Assembly (NCBI RefSeq): GCF_009601025.1
Contig: NZ_WIVE01000001.1
Coordinates: 62,001 to 126,000 of the forward strand
DNA: 64,000 nt
DNA from: Roseospira navarrensis
Lineage (GTDB): Bacteria; Pseudomonadota; Alphaproteobacteria; Rhodospirillales; Rhodospirillaceae
Direction of reading: 5' to 3'
Shown here in pieces: positions 32,917 to 42,769 of the stretch. The notes beneath the pieces are model-generated. The model made no database searches. It was not told the origin of the DNA and was given only the letters and a program-made list of their open reading frames with translations. The stretch's first letter is position 1, and each line of letters opens with the position of its first letter. A program made the translations under genes and the position numbers.

Positions 32917-33069
32917 GACCATCTCCCTCGGTCCGGCCAGACCGGACACGTTAACCTGAACCCGATGCCCTGGGTGCCCCGGTCGGTGCATTGACGGCGG
33001 CGCCCCGCATCTCCAAGATCGGCCCGGTCCCGGCATCGGCCGGGTCTTGAAACAAGTGGATCCGTTTCC

Positions 33070-33801
33070 ATGCCTCTGGGCCGTCCGCGTCGGCGTCGGC
33101 GCTCCGGACACACCGTCCTGATTCTGTTTCTCGTGCTCGCCATGGGCGGGGCCGTGACGGCCGGTCTCTGGTATGGATACCGGGCGCTGAGCCAGGATCT
33201 GCGCGACCGGATCGCCGCTCTCCAGGCCGAGGTGTTGCGCCTGGAAAAGGCGCGGGACGCTTCGGAGCGAGCGGGCGGCGCTCTGTCGGTGGAGCTGGAA
33301 GAGGCCCGAGCCCGTCTGCGCTATCTGGAGACGCGGTACGAGCGCGACGTGCCGTCCGGCGCGGCCCGGCGGCTGCACGATCTGACGGTGCAGATGCTGG
33401 ACCAGGGGGTGGACCCGGACCGGCTGGCGTTCCTGATCCGCTCGGCGGCCGCACCCGACACCTGCGATGCCGAAGCCGACACCAAGCAGGTCATGGTGGC
33501 GGTCCAGGTGCCCGGCCTGGCCCTGTCCGACAGCGCCGTGACCTTCGCGGATCGGCGAATCACGGTGTCGGCCGACGGCCAGCCGGATACGGATGCGCAA
33601 GGCCGGGTCGAGGCGTGGTTTGATCCGGCCGCGCCGGTGCAGGTGGACTTCGCCCGGCTGGGCGGCACGATGGAAGAGGTGGACGGCCCGCTGCCCCTGC
33701 ATCACAGCATGGTGCTGGGCGACTCCGAGTACCGCTTCAGCATCGTGCCCGGCCGGCGCGGCTTCGCCGAGGTGACGGCCGTGCGCTGCGATTTTCCCTG
33801 A
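33070..33801 (+). CDS. membrane-anchored coiled-coil protein, hypothetical
   Basis: 243 residues. A short Arg-rich cytoplasmic start (PLGRPRRRRRSGH) leads into one membrane helix (about 15-36, VLILFLVLAMGGAVTAGLW). A coiled coil covers about 44-90 (DRIAALQAEVLRLEKARDA) and a globular beta-rich C-terminal domain about 125-243 with two cysteines (DTCDAEAD and VRCDFP) that could pair in the periplasm. I do not recognise the family. It is convergent with ydbL-ynbE. Confidence 0.7.
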   Translation: MPLGRPRRRRRSGHTVLILFLVLAMGGAVTAGLWYGYRALSQDLRDRIAALQAEVLRLEKARDASERAGGALSVELEEARARLRYLETRYERDVPSGAARRLHDLTVQMLDQGVDPDRLAFLIRSAAAPDTCDAEADTKQVMVAVQVPGLALSDSAVTFADRRITVSADGQPDTDAQGRVEAWFDPAAPVQVDFARLGGTMEEVDGPLPLHHSMVLGDSEYRFSIVPGRRGFAEVTAVRCDFP

Positions 33802-33850
33802 TTGGTTGGTCTTGCCGCAGTGCCCACGCGGGGCGCGCGGCGCCTCGCCG

Positions 33851-34198
33851 TCAGGGGCAGCCGCCGTACTTCGCCCGCAGCTTCTCGCCGGAAATGATGC
33901 GCACCTGCTCGATCTTGGTGTTGGTGTCCCGCGCCACCTGCTGATAGGTGGACAGGCGCTGCTGGTTGATCTGGTCCACGGTCTGCTGGACGCCGGGGCC
34001 GCCGGACAGCACATGAAGCAACCCGTCCGGCCGCTCGCAGACCTGCCCGTTGGCGCGCAACTGGTCCAGGGACTGGGCCGCCGCCGGCGCGGTGCCCGCC
34101 GCCAGGGAAAGCGCCAGCACCGGGCCGGCCATCAGGGCCAGCATGGCCCGCCGGAGCCCCGGGCGGTGAGCCGTCGCGGTCGGGGGGGTCGGTGTCAT
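33851..34198 (-). CDS. YdbL-like DUF1318 periplasmic protein
   Basis: 115 residues from the ATG at 34198 (AGGGAG upstream). An Arg-containing start and hydrophobic signal peptide end near APAAAQS (about 42). The mature part LDQLRANGQVCERPDGLLHV, QQTVDQINQQRLSTYQQVAR and GEKLRAKYGGCP fits the YdbL/DUF1318 family. In enterobacteria YdbL works with YdbH and YnbE in outer-membrane lipid homeostasis. Here it follows a ynbE-like gene, but no ydbH is seen in the window. Confidence 0.8.
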   Translation of the reverse strand: MTPTPPTATAHRPGLRRAMLALMAGPVLALSLAAGTAPAAAQSLDQLRANGQVCERPDGLLHVLSGGPGVQQTVDQINQQRLSTYQQVARDTNTKIEQVRIISGEKLRAKYGGCP

Positions 34199-34333
34199 CT
34201 CGGTCAACTCCCTGTGCTCGGTCTGCGGTCCGGCGGGACGTGACGGACGCCCCGCGTGTCGCCTGTCTGGCTCCAGCAAATCCCGCGCGATCCGGAACAG
34301 GTCGCGACGACGATGTGCTTCAATATCAATGCG

Positions 34334-34573
34334 CTAGAAGATGTCGGGGTTGCCCTCGATCACCTGTTCCACGTCCTTTTCCAGGCGCACCCGGACGTCC
34401 TGTTCGATCTTCACGTTCAGATTGATGACGATGGGTTTGTCCGGGGCCTGGACCTTCACGGTCGGCTGGCACGCCGCCACGGCGGCCAGCACCGCCAGTC
34501 CGGCCGCCAGGCGCACCATGCGCCCCGCGCCGTGGCCGGTCGCGCCGCCCGTCTGCTCTCCAACACCGTCCAT
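34334..34573 (-). CDS. YnbE-like lipoprotein
   Basis: 79 residues from the ATG at 34573 (AAGGAAAGG upstream; an ATG at 34603 is possible). The lipobox is LAAVAACQ with the acylated Cys at 35. The short mature part has KPIVINLNVKIEQDVRVRLE and KDVEQVIEGNPDIF, the YnbE pattern. YnbE is an outer-membrane lipoprotein proposed to form an intermembrane bridge with YdbH. Upstream of ydbL on the same strand with 135 bases between them. Confidence 0.82.
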   Translation of the reverse strand: MDGVGEQTGGATGHGAGRMVRLAAGLAVLAAVAACQPTVKVQAPDKPIVINLNVKIEQDVRVRLEKDVEQVIEGNPDIF

Positions 34574-34873
34574 CCGGGTCCACCCTTTCCTTGTCATCCT
34601 CATCGGCGCCCCGCGGGACGCGTCCGGTTTACAGCCGCTGCGCCGCCTTGCCCCGATCGTGAGGTCCAGGGAACACCAGGATTATGGCGAGGCCGGGGCG
34701 TCTCGCGTCCGACCCGGCGGCGGCGGGGTGGGGATGGGTCCAGGGACCCGTTCCCGGGGTTCCGCCACCGAAGCGGCTGATATAGTGTGGTCCGCGCCGG
34801 CCCCCTCCCGCAAGGGGGGCGACACGGTCGGTGCGGGATGCGGGGCCACCGCGACGGGAAATCGGGAGACGAT

Positions 34874-35830
34874 ATGAGCGCCGACTACGCTCTTGAGGGC
34901 AAGCGGGTGTGGGTCGCGGGGCAGCGCGGCATGGTGGGCAGCGCGCTGATGCGCCGGCTGGCGGGCGAGGACTGCACGCTGATCCCGGAGGACCGGGACC
35001 GGCTGGATCTCACCCGGCAGGCCGAGGTTGAGGCATTCGTGGCCGAGACCCGGCCGCAGGCCGTGATCCTGGCGGCGGCCAAGGTGGGGGGCATCCACGC
35101 CAACAGCACCCAGCCGGCCGCGTTCCTGTACGACAACCTGATGATCGAGGCCAACATCATCCACGCCTGCGCCGGCGTGGGGGTGGAGAAACTGCTGTTC
35201 CTGGGCTCGTCGTGCATCTACCCGCGCGAGGCGCCGCAGCCGATCTCCGAGGATTCGCTGCTGACCGGGCCGCTGGAGCCCACCAACGAGTGGTACGCCA
35301 TCGCCAAGATCGCCGGCATCAAGCTGTGTCAGGCCTATCGGCGGCAGCATGGGCACGATTACATCAGCGCCATGCCGACCAACATGTATGGTCCCGGCGA
35401 CAACTTTCATCCCGAGAACAGCCACGTCCCGGCGGCTCTGATGCGCCGCTTCCACGAGGCGAAGGAGGCGGGCGCGCCGGAGGTCGCGGTCTGGGGCACC
35501 GGCCGGCCGCTGCGGGAGTTCCTGTACGTGGACGATCTGGCCGACGCCTGTGTGCTGCTGCTGCGGCGCTATTCGCATGAGCGCACCGTCAACGTGGGCA
35601 CGGGCGAGGACATCCCGATTTCCGCCTTCGCCGAGGCCGTGCGCGACACTGTGGGCTTCACCGGGCGGCTGGTCTACGACACCACCCGACCCGACGGGAC
35701 GCCGCGCAAGGTGCTGGATGTCTCCACCCTGGCCGGGCTGGGGTGGCGCGCCCCCACCTCCCTGCACGACGGGCTGACGCAGTATTACCGCTGGTTCCTG
35801 GACCACATCGCGGACCTGCGGGAACGGTAG
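34874..35830 (+). CDS. fcl: GDP-L-fucose synthase
   Basis: NADPH-dependent epimerase-reductase making GDP-L-fucose from GDP-4-keto-6-deoxymannose, for surface polysaccharides. 318 residues. Nucleotide fold [38 protein letters not shown]; catalytic S-Y-K with [16 protein letters not shown] and YAIAK (Y141, K145). No gmd (GDP-mannose dehydratase) is nearby, so the partner enzyme must lie elsewhere. ATG 34874 with GGGAGA upstream. Confidence 0.93.
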   Translation: MSADYALEGKRVWVAGQRGMVGSALMRRLAGEDCTLIPEDRDRLDLTRQAEVEAFVAETRPQAVILAAAKVGGIHANSTQPAAFLYDNLMIEANIIHACAGVGVEKLLFLGSSCIYPREAPQPISEDSLLTGPLEPTNEWYAIAKIAGIKLCQAYRRQHGHDYISAMPTNMYGPGDNFHPENSHVPAALMRRFHEAKEAGAPEVAVWGTGRPLREFLYVDDLADACVLLLRRYSHERTVNVGTGEDIPISAFAEAVRDTVGFTGRLVYDTTRPDGTPRKVLDVSTLAGLGWRAPTSLHDGLTQYYRWFLDHIADLRER

Positions 35831-35844
35831 GGGGGCCAAGCCGC

Positions 35845-35942
35845 CCCTGGCCGCAGTGCCGCGGGGGGCTCACAGCGGCCCCGGCGCGACTGCGCCGGCG
35901 CGGCGAAGCCGCGGAGCCGCGCGCCCCGCAGGGGCGCTGCGG
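35845..35942 (-). repeat. palindromic element related to family C, copy f
   Basis: GC-rich nested hairpins in the convergent gap between fcl and ycjF. Read on the minus strand, 35881-35918 gives a family C core in which the stem CCGC-ttcg-GCGG is changed to GCGGC-ttc-GCCGC with both arms altered. It probably also serves as a bidirectional terminator. Confidence 0.45.
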
Positions 35943-35962
35943 CGACACCAATCAAAGACTAT

Positions 35963-37617
<1,655 letters not shown>

Positions 37618-37621
<4 letters not shown>

Positions 37622-38997
37622 GTCAGATCATCCCCGATCAGCAGGTTCAGCACCTCCGGCAGGCGCAGGGTCGGGAACCCGGAATGCTTCCACGACGGGT
37701 CGGGGTGCGGCTGGAAGTCCCAGAAGCGGTAGTCCAGCGCGGCCCAGTCCGGCGGGAAGTCCAGCGGGATCGCGCCCGGCTCCAGCGGCAGTTCGTGCGA
37801 ATCCTCCGGCCGCCGCCCGACCAGGATTTCCCGGCCGGTGTCGGCGCGCCGGGTGTCCCGGGTCGCCCGCACCGAGGCGATGGCCTGCACGTGGGTTTCG
37901 GCCGAGGTCTTGATGGCGTTGTTCTCGTCCAGCACGTGCAGCATGCGCCGGGTCAGGTTCTCCAGGTGCAGGCGGTCGCCCCGGATCACGTGGTCGGCCT
38001 TGGTGGCGGCGAACAGCACCTTGGAGATGCGCCGGCCCATCAGCCAGCCGAGCAGGCTGTTCCGGCCGTGGCGGAAGCTTTGCAGGATGGCGGCCAGGGC
38101 CTCGCTCTGGTCATCGAACGCCTCCTGGCCGTCGTTGAGCGCGCTCAGCGCATCCACCAGCACGATCTGCCGATCCAGCCCGGCGAAGTGCTGGCGGTAG
38201 AAGGTGCGCACGACCTTTTCCTGATAGTCCCGGAACTTGTCGCGGAACGCTGCGTGGATCGAGCCGGGGGCGGCCTTGCCGCGCAGATCGGGCAGCGGGC
38301 AGAAGCGCAGCACCGACGCGCCGCGCAGGTCCGCCGGATGCAGGAACCGCCCGGGCTGGAGGTTGCGCAGGCGGGCCTCGGAGCAGGCGCGCAGATAGTC
38401 GGCGTACAGGGCCGAGGCCTGTTCGGCCCAGTCCTCGTCGTGCTCGGCGTCGGGCTTGCGGTCCTGCACGAAGGCGAGCCACTCGCGCGACAGGTCCGCC
38501 CGGGTGCCCTGCCGGGCCTGCTCGATCATGGCGGCCGACCAGGTCTCGAAGTCGGTGCCGAGCAGCGGCAGGTCCACCAGCCATTCGCCGGGGTAGTCCA
38601 CGATCTCCAGTTGCAGGGTGGCGTCCCGCAGGCCCAGGCGGGTCGCAGCCTGTCCGGTCAGGCCCGCGTCGGTGCGGCGGTAGCGCAGGTCGATGCGGAT
38701 GCGCGAGATGCCGCGCGTCGGCTCCGGCCACTGCGGCGACTCGCCGGTGATCGCCTGCATGGCCTTGCGGTACGGGAACTCGGGGACGGTGGCGTTGGCG
38801 TCGTGGCGCAGCATGGCCCCGATCAGGCGGCCCTCGTCGAAGCAGTCGAACCCGCGCAGGGGGCTGTCCTCGGCGCTGGCGTCGGCGCGCAGAAGATTGT
38901 GGATCAGCGACGTCACGAACACGGTCTTGCCCGCGCGGGACAAGCCGGTCACACCAAGGTAGATCCGCCGTGCCAGCAGATCGTCGAGCGCTTTCAT
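37618..38997 (-). CDS. ycjX: YcjX-like P-loop NTPase (DUF463)
   Basis: 459 residues from the ATG at 38997, which has GGAGG 9 bases upstream; an ATG at 39021 would add 8 residues. P-loop GLSRAGKT at 18-25, then [32 protein letters not shown] is the switch region, [14 protein letters not shown]-type, diagnostic for Ycj[11 protein letters not shown] and FAATKADHV (NKxD-like) follow. It forms a translationally coupled pair with the ycjF-like gene. Confidence 0.93.
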
Positions 38998-39127
38998 CGG
39001 TCCGGCCTCCGGAGTCCGCATGGTCGGATCCGGCCGGTCCTCGCCCCGCGACGGGCGACTGGACCGGCGCGGAAAGGGCGGAGTCTAGGTCGTTCGCCCC
39101 AAAATACTCAAGAAGAATAGGGAGATT

Positions 39128-39727
39128 TCACGACTCCACGGTTTCGGTCGGGCCGGTCCATTCGGCCAGGAAGGCGGTCGGGTCGGGCCGGGCCTTGCGC
39201 GGGGTCGGCGGCGCGTCCGGCCCGCGCGTGCCCACATGGACGAAGCCCACGATGTGATCGGTCGGCGCCAGTCCCAGCGCGGCCTTGACCCGCGGGCTGT
39301 AGGCCGGATTGCCGGTCACCCAGACCGCGCCGTAGCCCATGTCGTGGAAGCACGACTGCAGCACGAAGGCGGACAGCCCGCCGGCCACGACCTGTTCGAC
39401 CTCCGGCACCTTGGGGTGTTCGCGCGGCGAGACGGCGACCACGATCAGCAGCGGCGAGCGCAGCGGCCCGTCCCGGCGCTTGGCGATCTCGGTTTCGCTG
39501 GCGTCGGGGGAGTCGGCGAGCAGGTCCTCCACGAACACGTCGCTCAGGCGGCGCTGGGCCGCCTCGCGCACCACCAGGAAGCGCCAGGGGCGGATGCCGC
39601 CGTGCTCCGGCACCGCGACGGCGGCGCGCATCACCTCGGCCAGTTCGTCGTCTGTGGGGCCGGGGGTGGTCAGGTGCTTGGCGGAGGTGGATTCGCGGAC
39701 TTGCAGGCGGTTGACAAGGGTGGTCAC
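39128..39727 (-). CDS. nitroreductase family flavoprotein
   Basis: 199 residues from a GTG at 39727 with GGGGAG 9 bases upstream (an earlier in-frame start at 39772 is less likely). FMN-binding NADH-dependent oxidoreductase fold of the YdjA/NfnB type: RESTSAKHLTTPGPTDDELA, HGGIRPWRFLVV, and GYGAVWVTGNPAYSPRVKAA with LGLAPTDHIVGFVHVG. YdjA-like short form; the substrate is unknown. Separate from ycjX by 131 bases of divergent-free sequence. Confidence 0.87.
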   Translation of the reverse strand: MTTLVNRLQVRESTSAKHLTTPGPTDDELAEVMRAAVAVPEHGGIRPWRFLVVREAAQRRLSDVFVEDLLADSPDASETEIAKRRDGPLRSPLLIVVAVSPREHPKVPEVEQVVAGGLSAFVLQSCFHDMGYGAVWVTGNPAYSPRVKAALGLAPTDHIVGFVHVGTRGPDAPPTPRKARPDPTAFLAEWTGPTETVES

Positions 39728-39855
39728 GGGTCTTGCTCCCCAGAATACGGAACCGAGCGGCGGGAGCGCCACAGGCCGGCGCTCGTCTTGCGCATATAGG
39801 GCGCGCGGCCCGGCTCTGCATCCGGGGTGATCGCACGGGCCGCCGCTTGTGTATC

Positions 39856-41652
39856 ATGCGGGCCATGCTGCGCGTCTTTCCGCCCCTGACCCTGTGCCTG
39901 TTCCTGCTGCCGGTGGCGGCGGGGCTTCTGGGCACGGCGCTGCCCGCCTTCGGGATCATGCCGGGGGGCGGCGGAGCGGCGGGGCTTGCCCCCTGGCGGG
40001 ACCTTTGGGCGACGCCCGGGCTGGGGCGATCGGTGGCGCTGTCGCTGGGGATCGGGCTGGGATCGGCGGCGCTGTCCCTCGGGCTGGCGCTGCTGATTGC
40101 GGCGGGCGCGCAAGGCACCCGGCTGATGACCTGGAGCCGCCGCGCCCTGGCCCCGCTGCTGGCCGTGCCGCATGTGGCGGTGGCGCTGGGGCTCGCGTTC
40201 CTGCTGGCGCCGTCGGGGTGGCTGGTGCGGCTGGTCTCGCCCTGGGCGACGGGCTGGACCCTGCCGCCCGACCTCGCCACCGCGCCCGATCCGTGGGGGC
40301 TGGGCGCGGCGCTGGCGCTGACGGTGAAGGAGACGCCCTACCTGCTGCTCATGCTGCTGGCCGCACTGGCGCAGGTGAGGGCCGACCGGGCGGTGACGGT
40401 GGCGCGGAGTTTGGGGCACGGTCCGCTGGCGGCCTGGGGACGGGCGGTGCTGCCGCGCGTCACTCCGCTGATCCGGCTGCCGGTGTATGCCGTGCTGGCC
40501 TATTCCCTGTCGGTGGTGGACGTGGCGCTGGTGCTGGCCCCGGGTACGCCCGGGCCGTTGGCGGTGGAGGTGGTGCGCTGGCTGGGCGATCCGGACCCGG
40601 CGGTGCGGATGAAGGGCGCGGCCGGGGCGCTGCTGCTGACGGCGCTGGTGGCCGGAGTCATCGTGGCGTGGCGGCTGGCGGAGATTGCGCTCGGGCGTCT
40701 GGCGCGGGGCTGGCTGACGGCCGGGCCGCGCCTGGGCGGACGAGGGGCCCTCAAGGGGCCGGAGAGGGCTTGCCGCCCCGTCCGGAACAGGTTCCGGGCG
40801 GGGGTTCAACCCCCGCCCGGCACGACCGTGGTGCGGGCGGACCGGGTGCGGTGGCGGCTGGCCCTGGCGGCGGCCCTGCCGGTGGTGCTGGTGGTGACCC
40901 TCGCGGTGGCCGGCATGGCGCTGTGGTCGGTGGCGGCCGCCTGGTTCTGGCCCGCGCCCTGGCCGTCGGCGCTCACGCTGGAGACCTGGGCGCGCCATCT
41001 GGCCGGCTCGCCCTGGCCGCTGTGGACCACCGTGACCGTGGCCCTGGCGGCGACCGGGCTGGCGCTGGCGCTGGCGCTGGGCAGCCTGGAGCACGAGCGG
41101 GCGCGCGGCCTGACCCCGGGGCGGGCCTCGGAGTGGATGCTCTACGCGCCCCTTCTGGTGCCGCAGGCCGGGTTCCTGTTCGGGGTGCAGGCGCTGGCCG
41201 CGCTGGCCCGGCTGGACGGCACGTGGCTGGCCGTGGTCTGGGGCCACCTGCTGTTCGTGCTGCCCTATGTCTTTCTGGCTCTGGCCGATCCGCACCGGCG
41301 GCTGGATCCGCGCTGGCGACGCACGGCCCACGGGCTGGGCGCGGGGCGTTGGCGGGTGCTGCTGCGGGTGGTGCTGCCGCTGCTGCTGCGCCCCTTGCTG
41401 TTCGCGGCCGCCATCGGGTTCGCGGTCAGCGTGGCGCAGTACCTGCCGACGCTGTTCCTGGGCGCGGGGCGGCATCCCACCCTGACCACCGAGGCCGTGG
41501 CCCTGTCCGCCGGCGGCGACCGCCGCCTGATCGGGGTTCACGTGTTCCTGCAAAGCGCCCTGCCGCTGCTGGTGTTCGCGCTGGCGCTCGCCCTGCCGGC
41601 GTGGCGGTTCCGCCACCGGCGCGGCCTGCGGGCCGGGGAGGTGGGGGCATGA
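39856..41652 (+). CDS. ynjC: YnjC-like ABC transporter permease (two fused units)
   Basis: 598 residues with about twelve membrane helices in two homologous halves. Each half carries a cytoplasmic EAA-like loop: ARSLGHGPLAAWGRAVLPRV in the first, AHGLGAGRWRVLLRVVLPLL in the second. This fused permease is typical of the YnjBCD system, whose substrate is uncertain (thiamine-like compounds have been suggested). The linker between halves (about 305-325) is encoded partly by the hairpin repeat at 40794-40820. ATG 39856; an ATG three codons later is possible. Stop overlaps the ATPase start (ATGA). No substrate-binding protein gene is adjacent. Confidence 0.85.
   Translation: MRAMLRVFPPLTLCLFLLPVAAGLLGTALPAFGIMPGGGGAAGLAPWRDLWATPGLGRSVALSLGIGLGSAALSLGLALLIAAGAQGTRLMTWSRRALAPLLAVPHVAVALGLAFLLAPSGWLVRLVSPWATGWTLPPDLATAPDPWGLGAALALTVKETPYLLLMLLAALAQVRADRAVTVARSLGHGPLAAWGRAVLPRVTPLIRLPVYAVLAYSLSVVDVALVLAPGTPGPLAVEVVRWLGDPDPAVRMKGAAGALLLTALVAGVIVAWRLAEIALGRLARGWLTAGPRLGGRGALKGPERACRPVRNRFRAGVQPPPGTTVVRADRVRWRLALAAALPVVLVVTLAVAGMALWSVAAAWFWPAPWPSALTLETWARHLAGSPWPLWTTVTVALAATGLALALALGSLEHERARGLTPGRASEWMLYAPLLVPQAGFLFGVQALAALARLDGTWLAVVWGHLLFVLPYVFLALADPHRRLDPRWRRTAHGLGAGRWRVLLRVVLPLLLRPLLFAAAIGFAVSVAQYLPTLFLGAGRHPTLTTEAVALSAGGDRRLIGVHVFLQSALPLLVFALALALPAWRFRHRRGLRAGEVGA
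40794..40820 (+). repeat. 27-base hairpin repeat inside the permease coding region
   Basis: CCGGGCGGGGG, 5 bases, CCCCCGCCCGG: a perfect 11-bp stem, preceded by GTCCGGAACAGGTT. It matches the element at 20734-20760 in fdsG in arm length, loop length and flanking sequence, with compensated stem changes. It is read in frame as part of a hydrophilic linker. Confidence 0.65.
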
Positions 41653-42308
41653 CCCTGGTGCTGGAGGCCGTGACGATCCGCCTGGGCGCGCGCCCGCTGG
41701 TCGGCCCTCTGTCGCTGACGGTGGCCGCGGGCGAGACCGTGACCGTCATGGGACCGAGCGGGTCGGGCAAGTCCACCCTGCTGGATGCGGCAACAGGCGC
41801 GCTGGCGCCGGCCTTCCGGCTGTTCGGGCGGGTGCTGCTGGAGGGCCGCGACCTGTCCGGCCTGCCGCCGGAGCGCCGCCGGATCGGCATTCTGTTCCAG
41901 GACCCCATGCTGTTCCCTCACCTGTCCGTGGGCGAGAACCTGGCCTTCGGCATCCCGCGCGGGGTCTCGCGCCGGGACCGCCGCGCCCGGGTCGAGTCGG
42001 CGCTGGACGAGGCGGAACTGTCCGGCATGGGCCGGCGCGACCCGGCCACGCTGTCCGGCGGGCAGGCGGCGCGGGCGGCCCTGATGCGCGTGCTGCTGGC
42101 CGAGCCGCGCGCCCTTCTGCTGGACGAGCCGTTCTCCCGCCTGGACACGGCGCTGCGCGACCGGGTGCGCGGGTTCGTGTTCGCGCACATCGCCGCGCGC
42201 GGCCTGCCCACGTTGCTGGTGACCCACGACCCGGAGGACGCCCGGGGCCGGATCGTGCATCTCTCGGCGGGGGAGAGGTCGGCGTCCGGCGGGGAGGAGC
42301 CCTGCTGA
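41649..42308 (+). CDS. ynjD: YnjD-like ABC transporter ATP-binding protein
   Basis: 219 residues. Walker A GPSGSGKST (about 35-43), Q-loop LFQDPMLFPHLSVGENL, signature LSGGQAARAALMR, Walker B ALLLDEPFSRLD, H-loop LVTHDPEDA. Start overlaps the permease stop by 4 bases, so the two are coupled. It energises the ynjC-like permease. Confidence 0.92.
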   Translation: MTLVLEAVTIRLGARPLVGPLSLTVAAGETVTVMGPSGSGKSTLLDAATGALAPAFRLFGRVLLEGRDLSGLPPERRRIGILFQDPMLFPHLSVGENLAFGIPRGVSRRDRRARVESALDEAELSGMGRRDPATLSGGQAARAALMRVLLAEPRALLLDEPFSRLDTALRDRVRGFVFAHIAARGLPTLLVTHDPEDARGRIVHLSAGERSASGGEEPC

Positions 42309-42769
42309 ATGAGCAAGGCGAGGCATGCGGCTATTGCATGGCAGGGGCTCTCCGGCGACGGCGGCAAGCGGCCCGTATTGCGGGTGGCGTCGTTTCGGTC
42401 CGGCCCAGGGACCCGGCGGCGCGGCCGGGCCGAGTGGCCATCCCCCTGACTCCGCACCGGAATTCGCGCCCCGACGGATCCGCGCGCCGATGCTGCGGTG
42501 CAACGGCGCGGGGCCCGGAAAGTCCGACCGCGCCGCCCCGGCTTGCGGCGGGGGCTCTGGTCCCGGGGGCGTGTCCATGCTTATCCAGCCGGTCGGATGA
42601 TCGGGGCGAATGCGCCATACCAACGGCATCTGACGATGACCGTTGAAGTCCATCGCCGGCCCTCTCCCCCACCCGGCCACCCACGAGAGTATCCCCAGGG
42701 AAAAGGATGGGGGGTGGCCGGGTGGGGGAGAGGGCCGGTGCCGCTGGTATCAGACTGAGGGACCGCCGG
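42309..42769. other. ynjD-CoA transferase intergenic region
   Basis: About 460 bases. The first 300 bases show no gene with recognisable family features and no clear promoter. The last part, 42617-42750, is a family A palindromic element that ends 20 bases before the CoA-transferase start codon, so the leader of that gene may carry it. Confidence 0.5.
42617..42750 (+). repeat. palindromic element family A, copy 2 (with terminal inverted repeats)
   Basis: 134 bases bounded by 12-base terminal inverted repeats ATACCAACGGCA and TGCCGCTGGTAT (11 of 12 match). Inside is a long stem from GGCCCTCTCCCCCACCCGG and its complement. It looks like a miniature inverted-repeat element without coding capacity. 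Confidence 0.7.

Larger units (their letters stand above)
32687..33069. other. ilvC downstream intergenic region
   Basis: About 380 bases without a gene. It contains the GC hairpin at 32708-32736 and a family B palindromic element at 32822-32916. The remaining part up to 33069 shows no recognisable promoter or RNA. Confidence 0.5.

Noticed and set aside
42309-42600. Short plus-strand frames after ynjD
   Set aside because: No ribosome site with a conserved-looking protein; the translations are Arg/Pro/Gly-rich as expected of random high-GC sequence.
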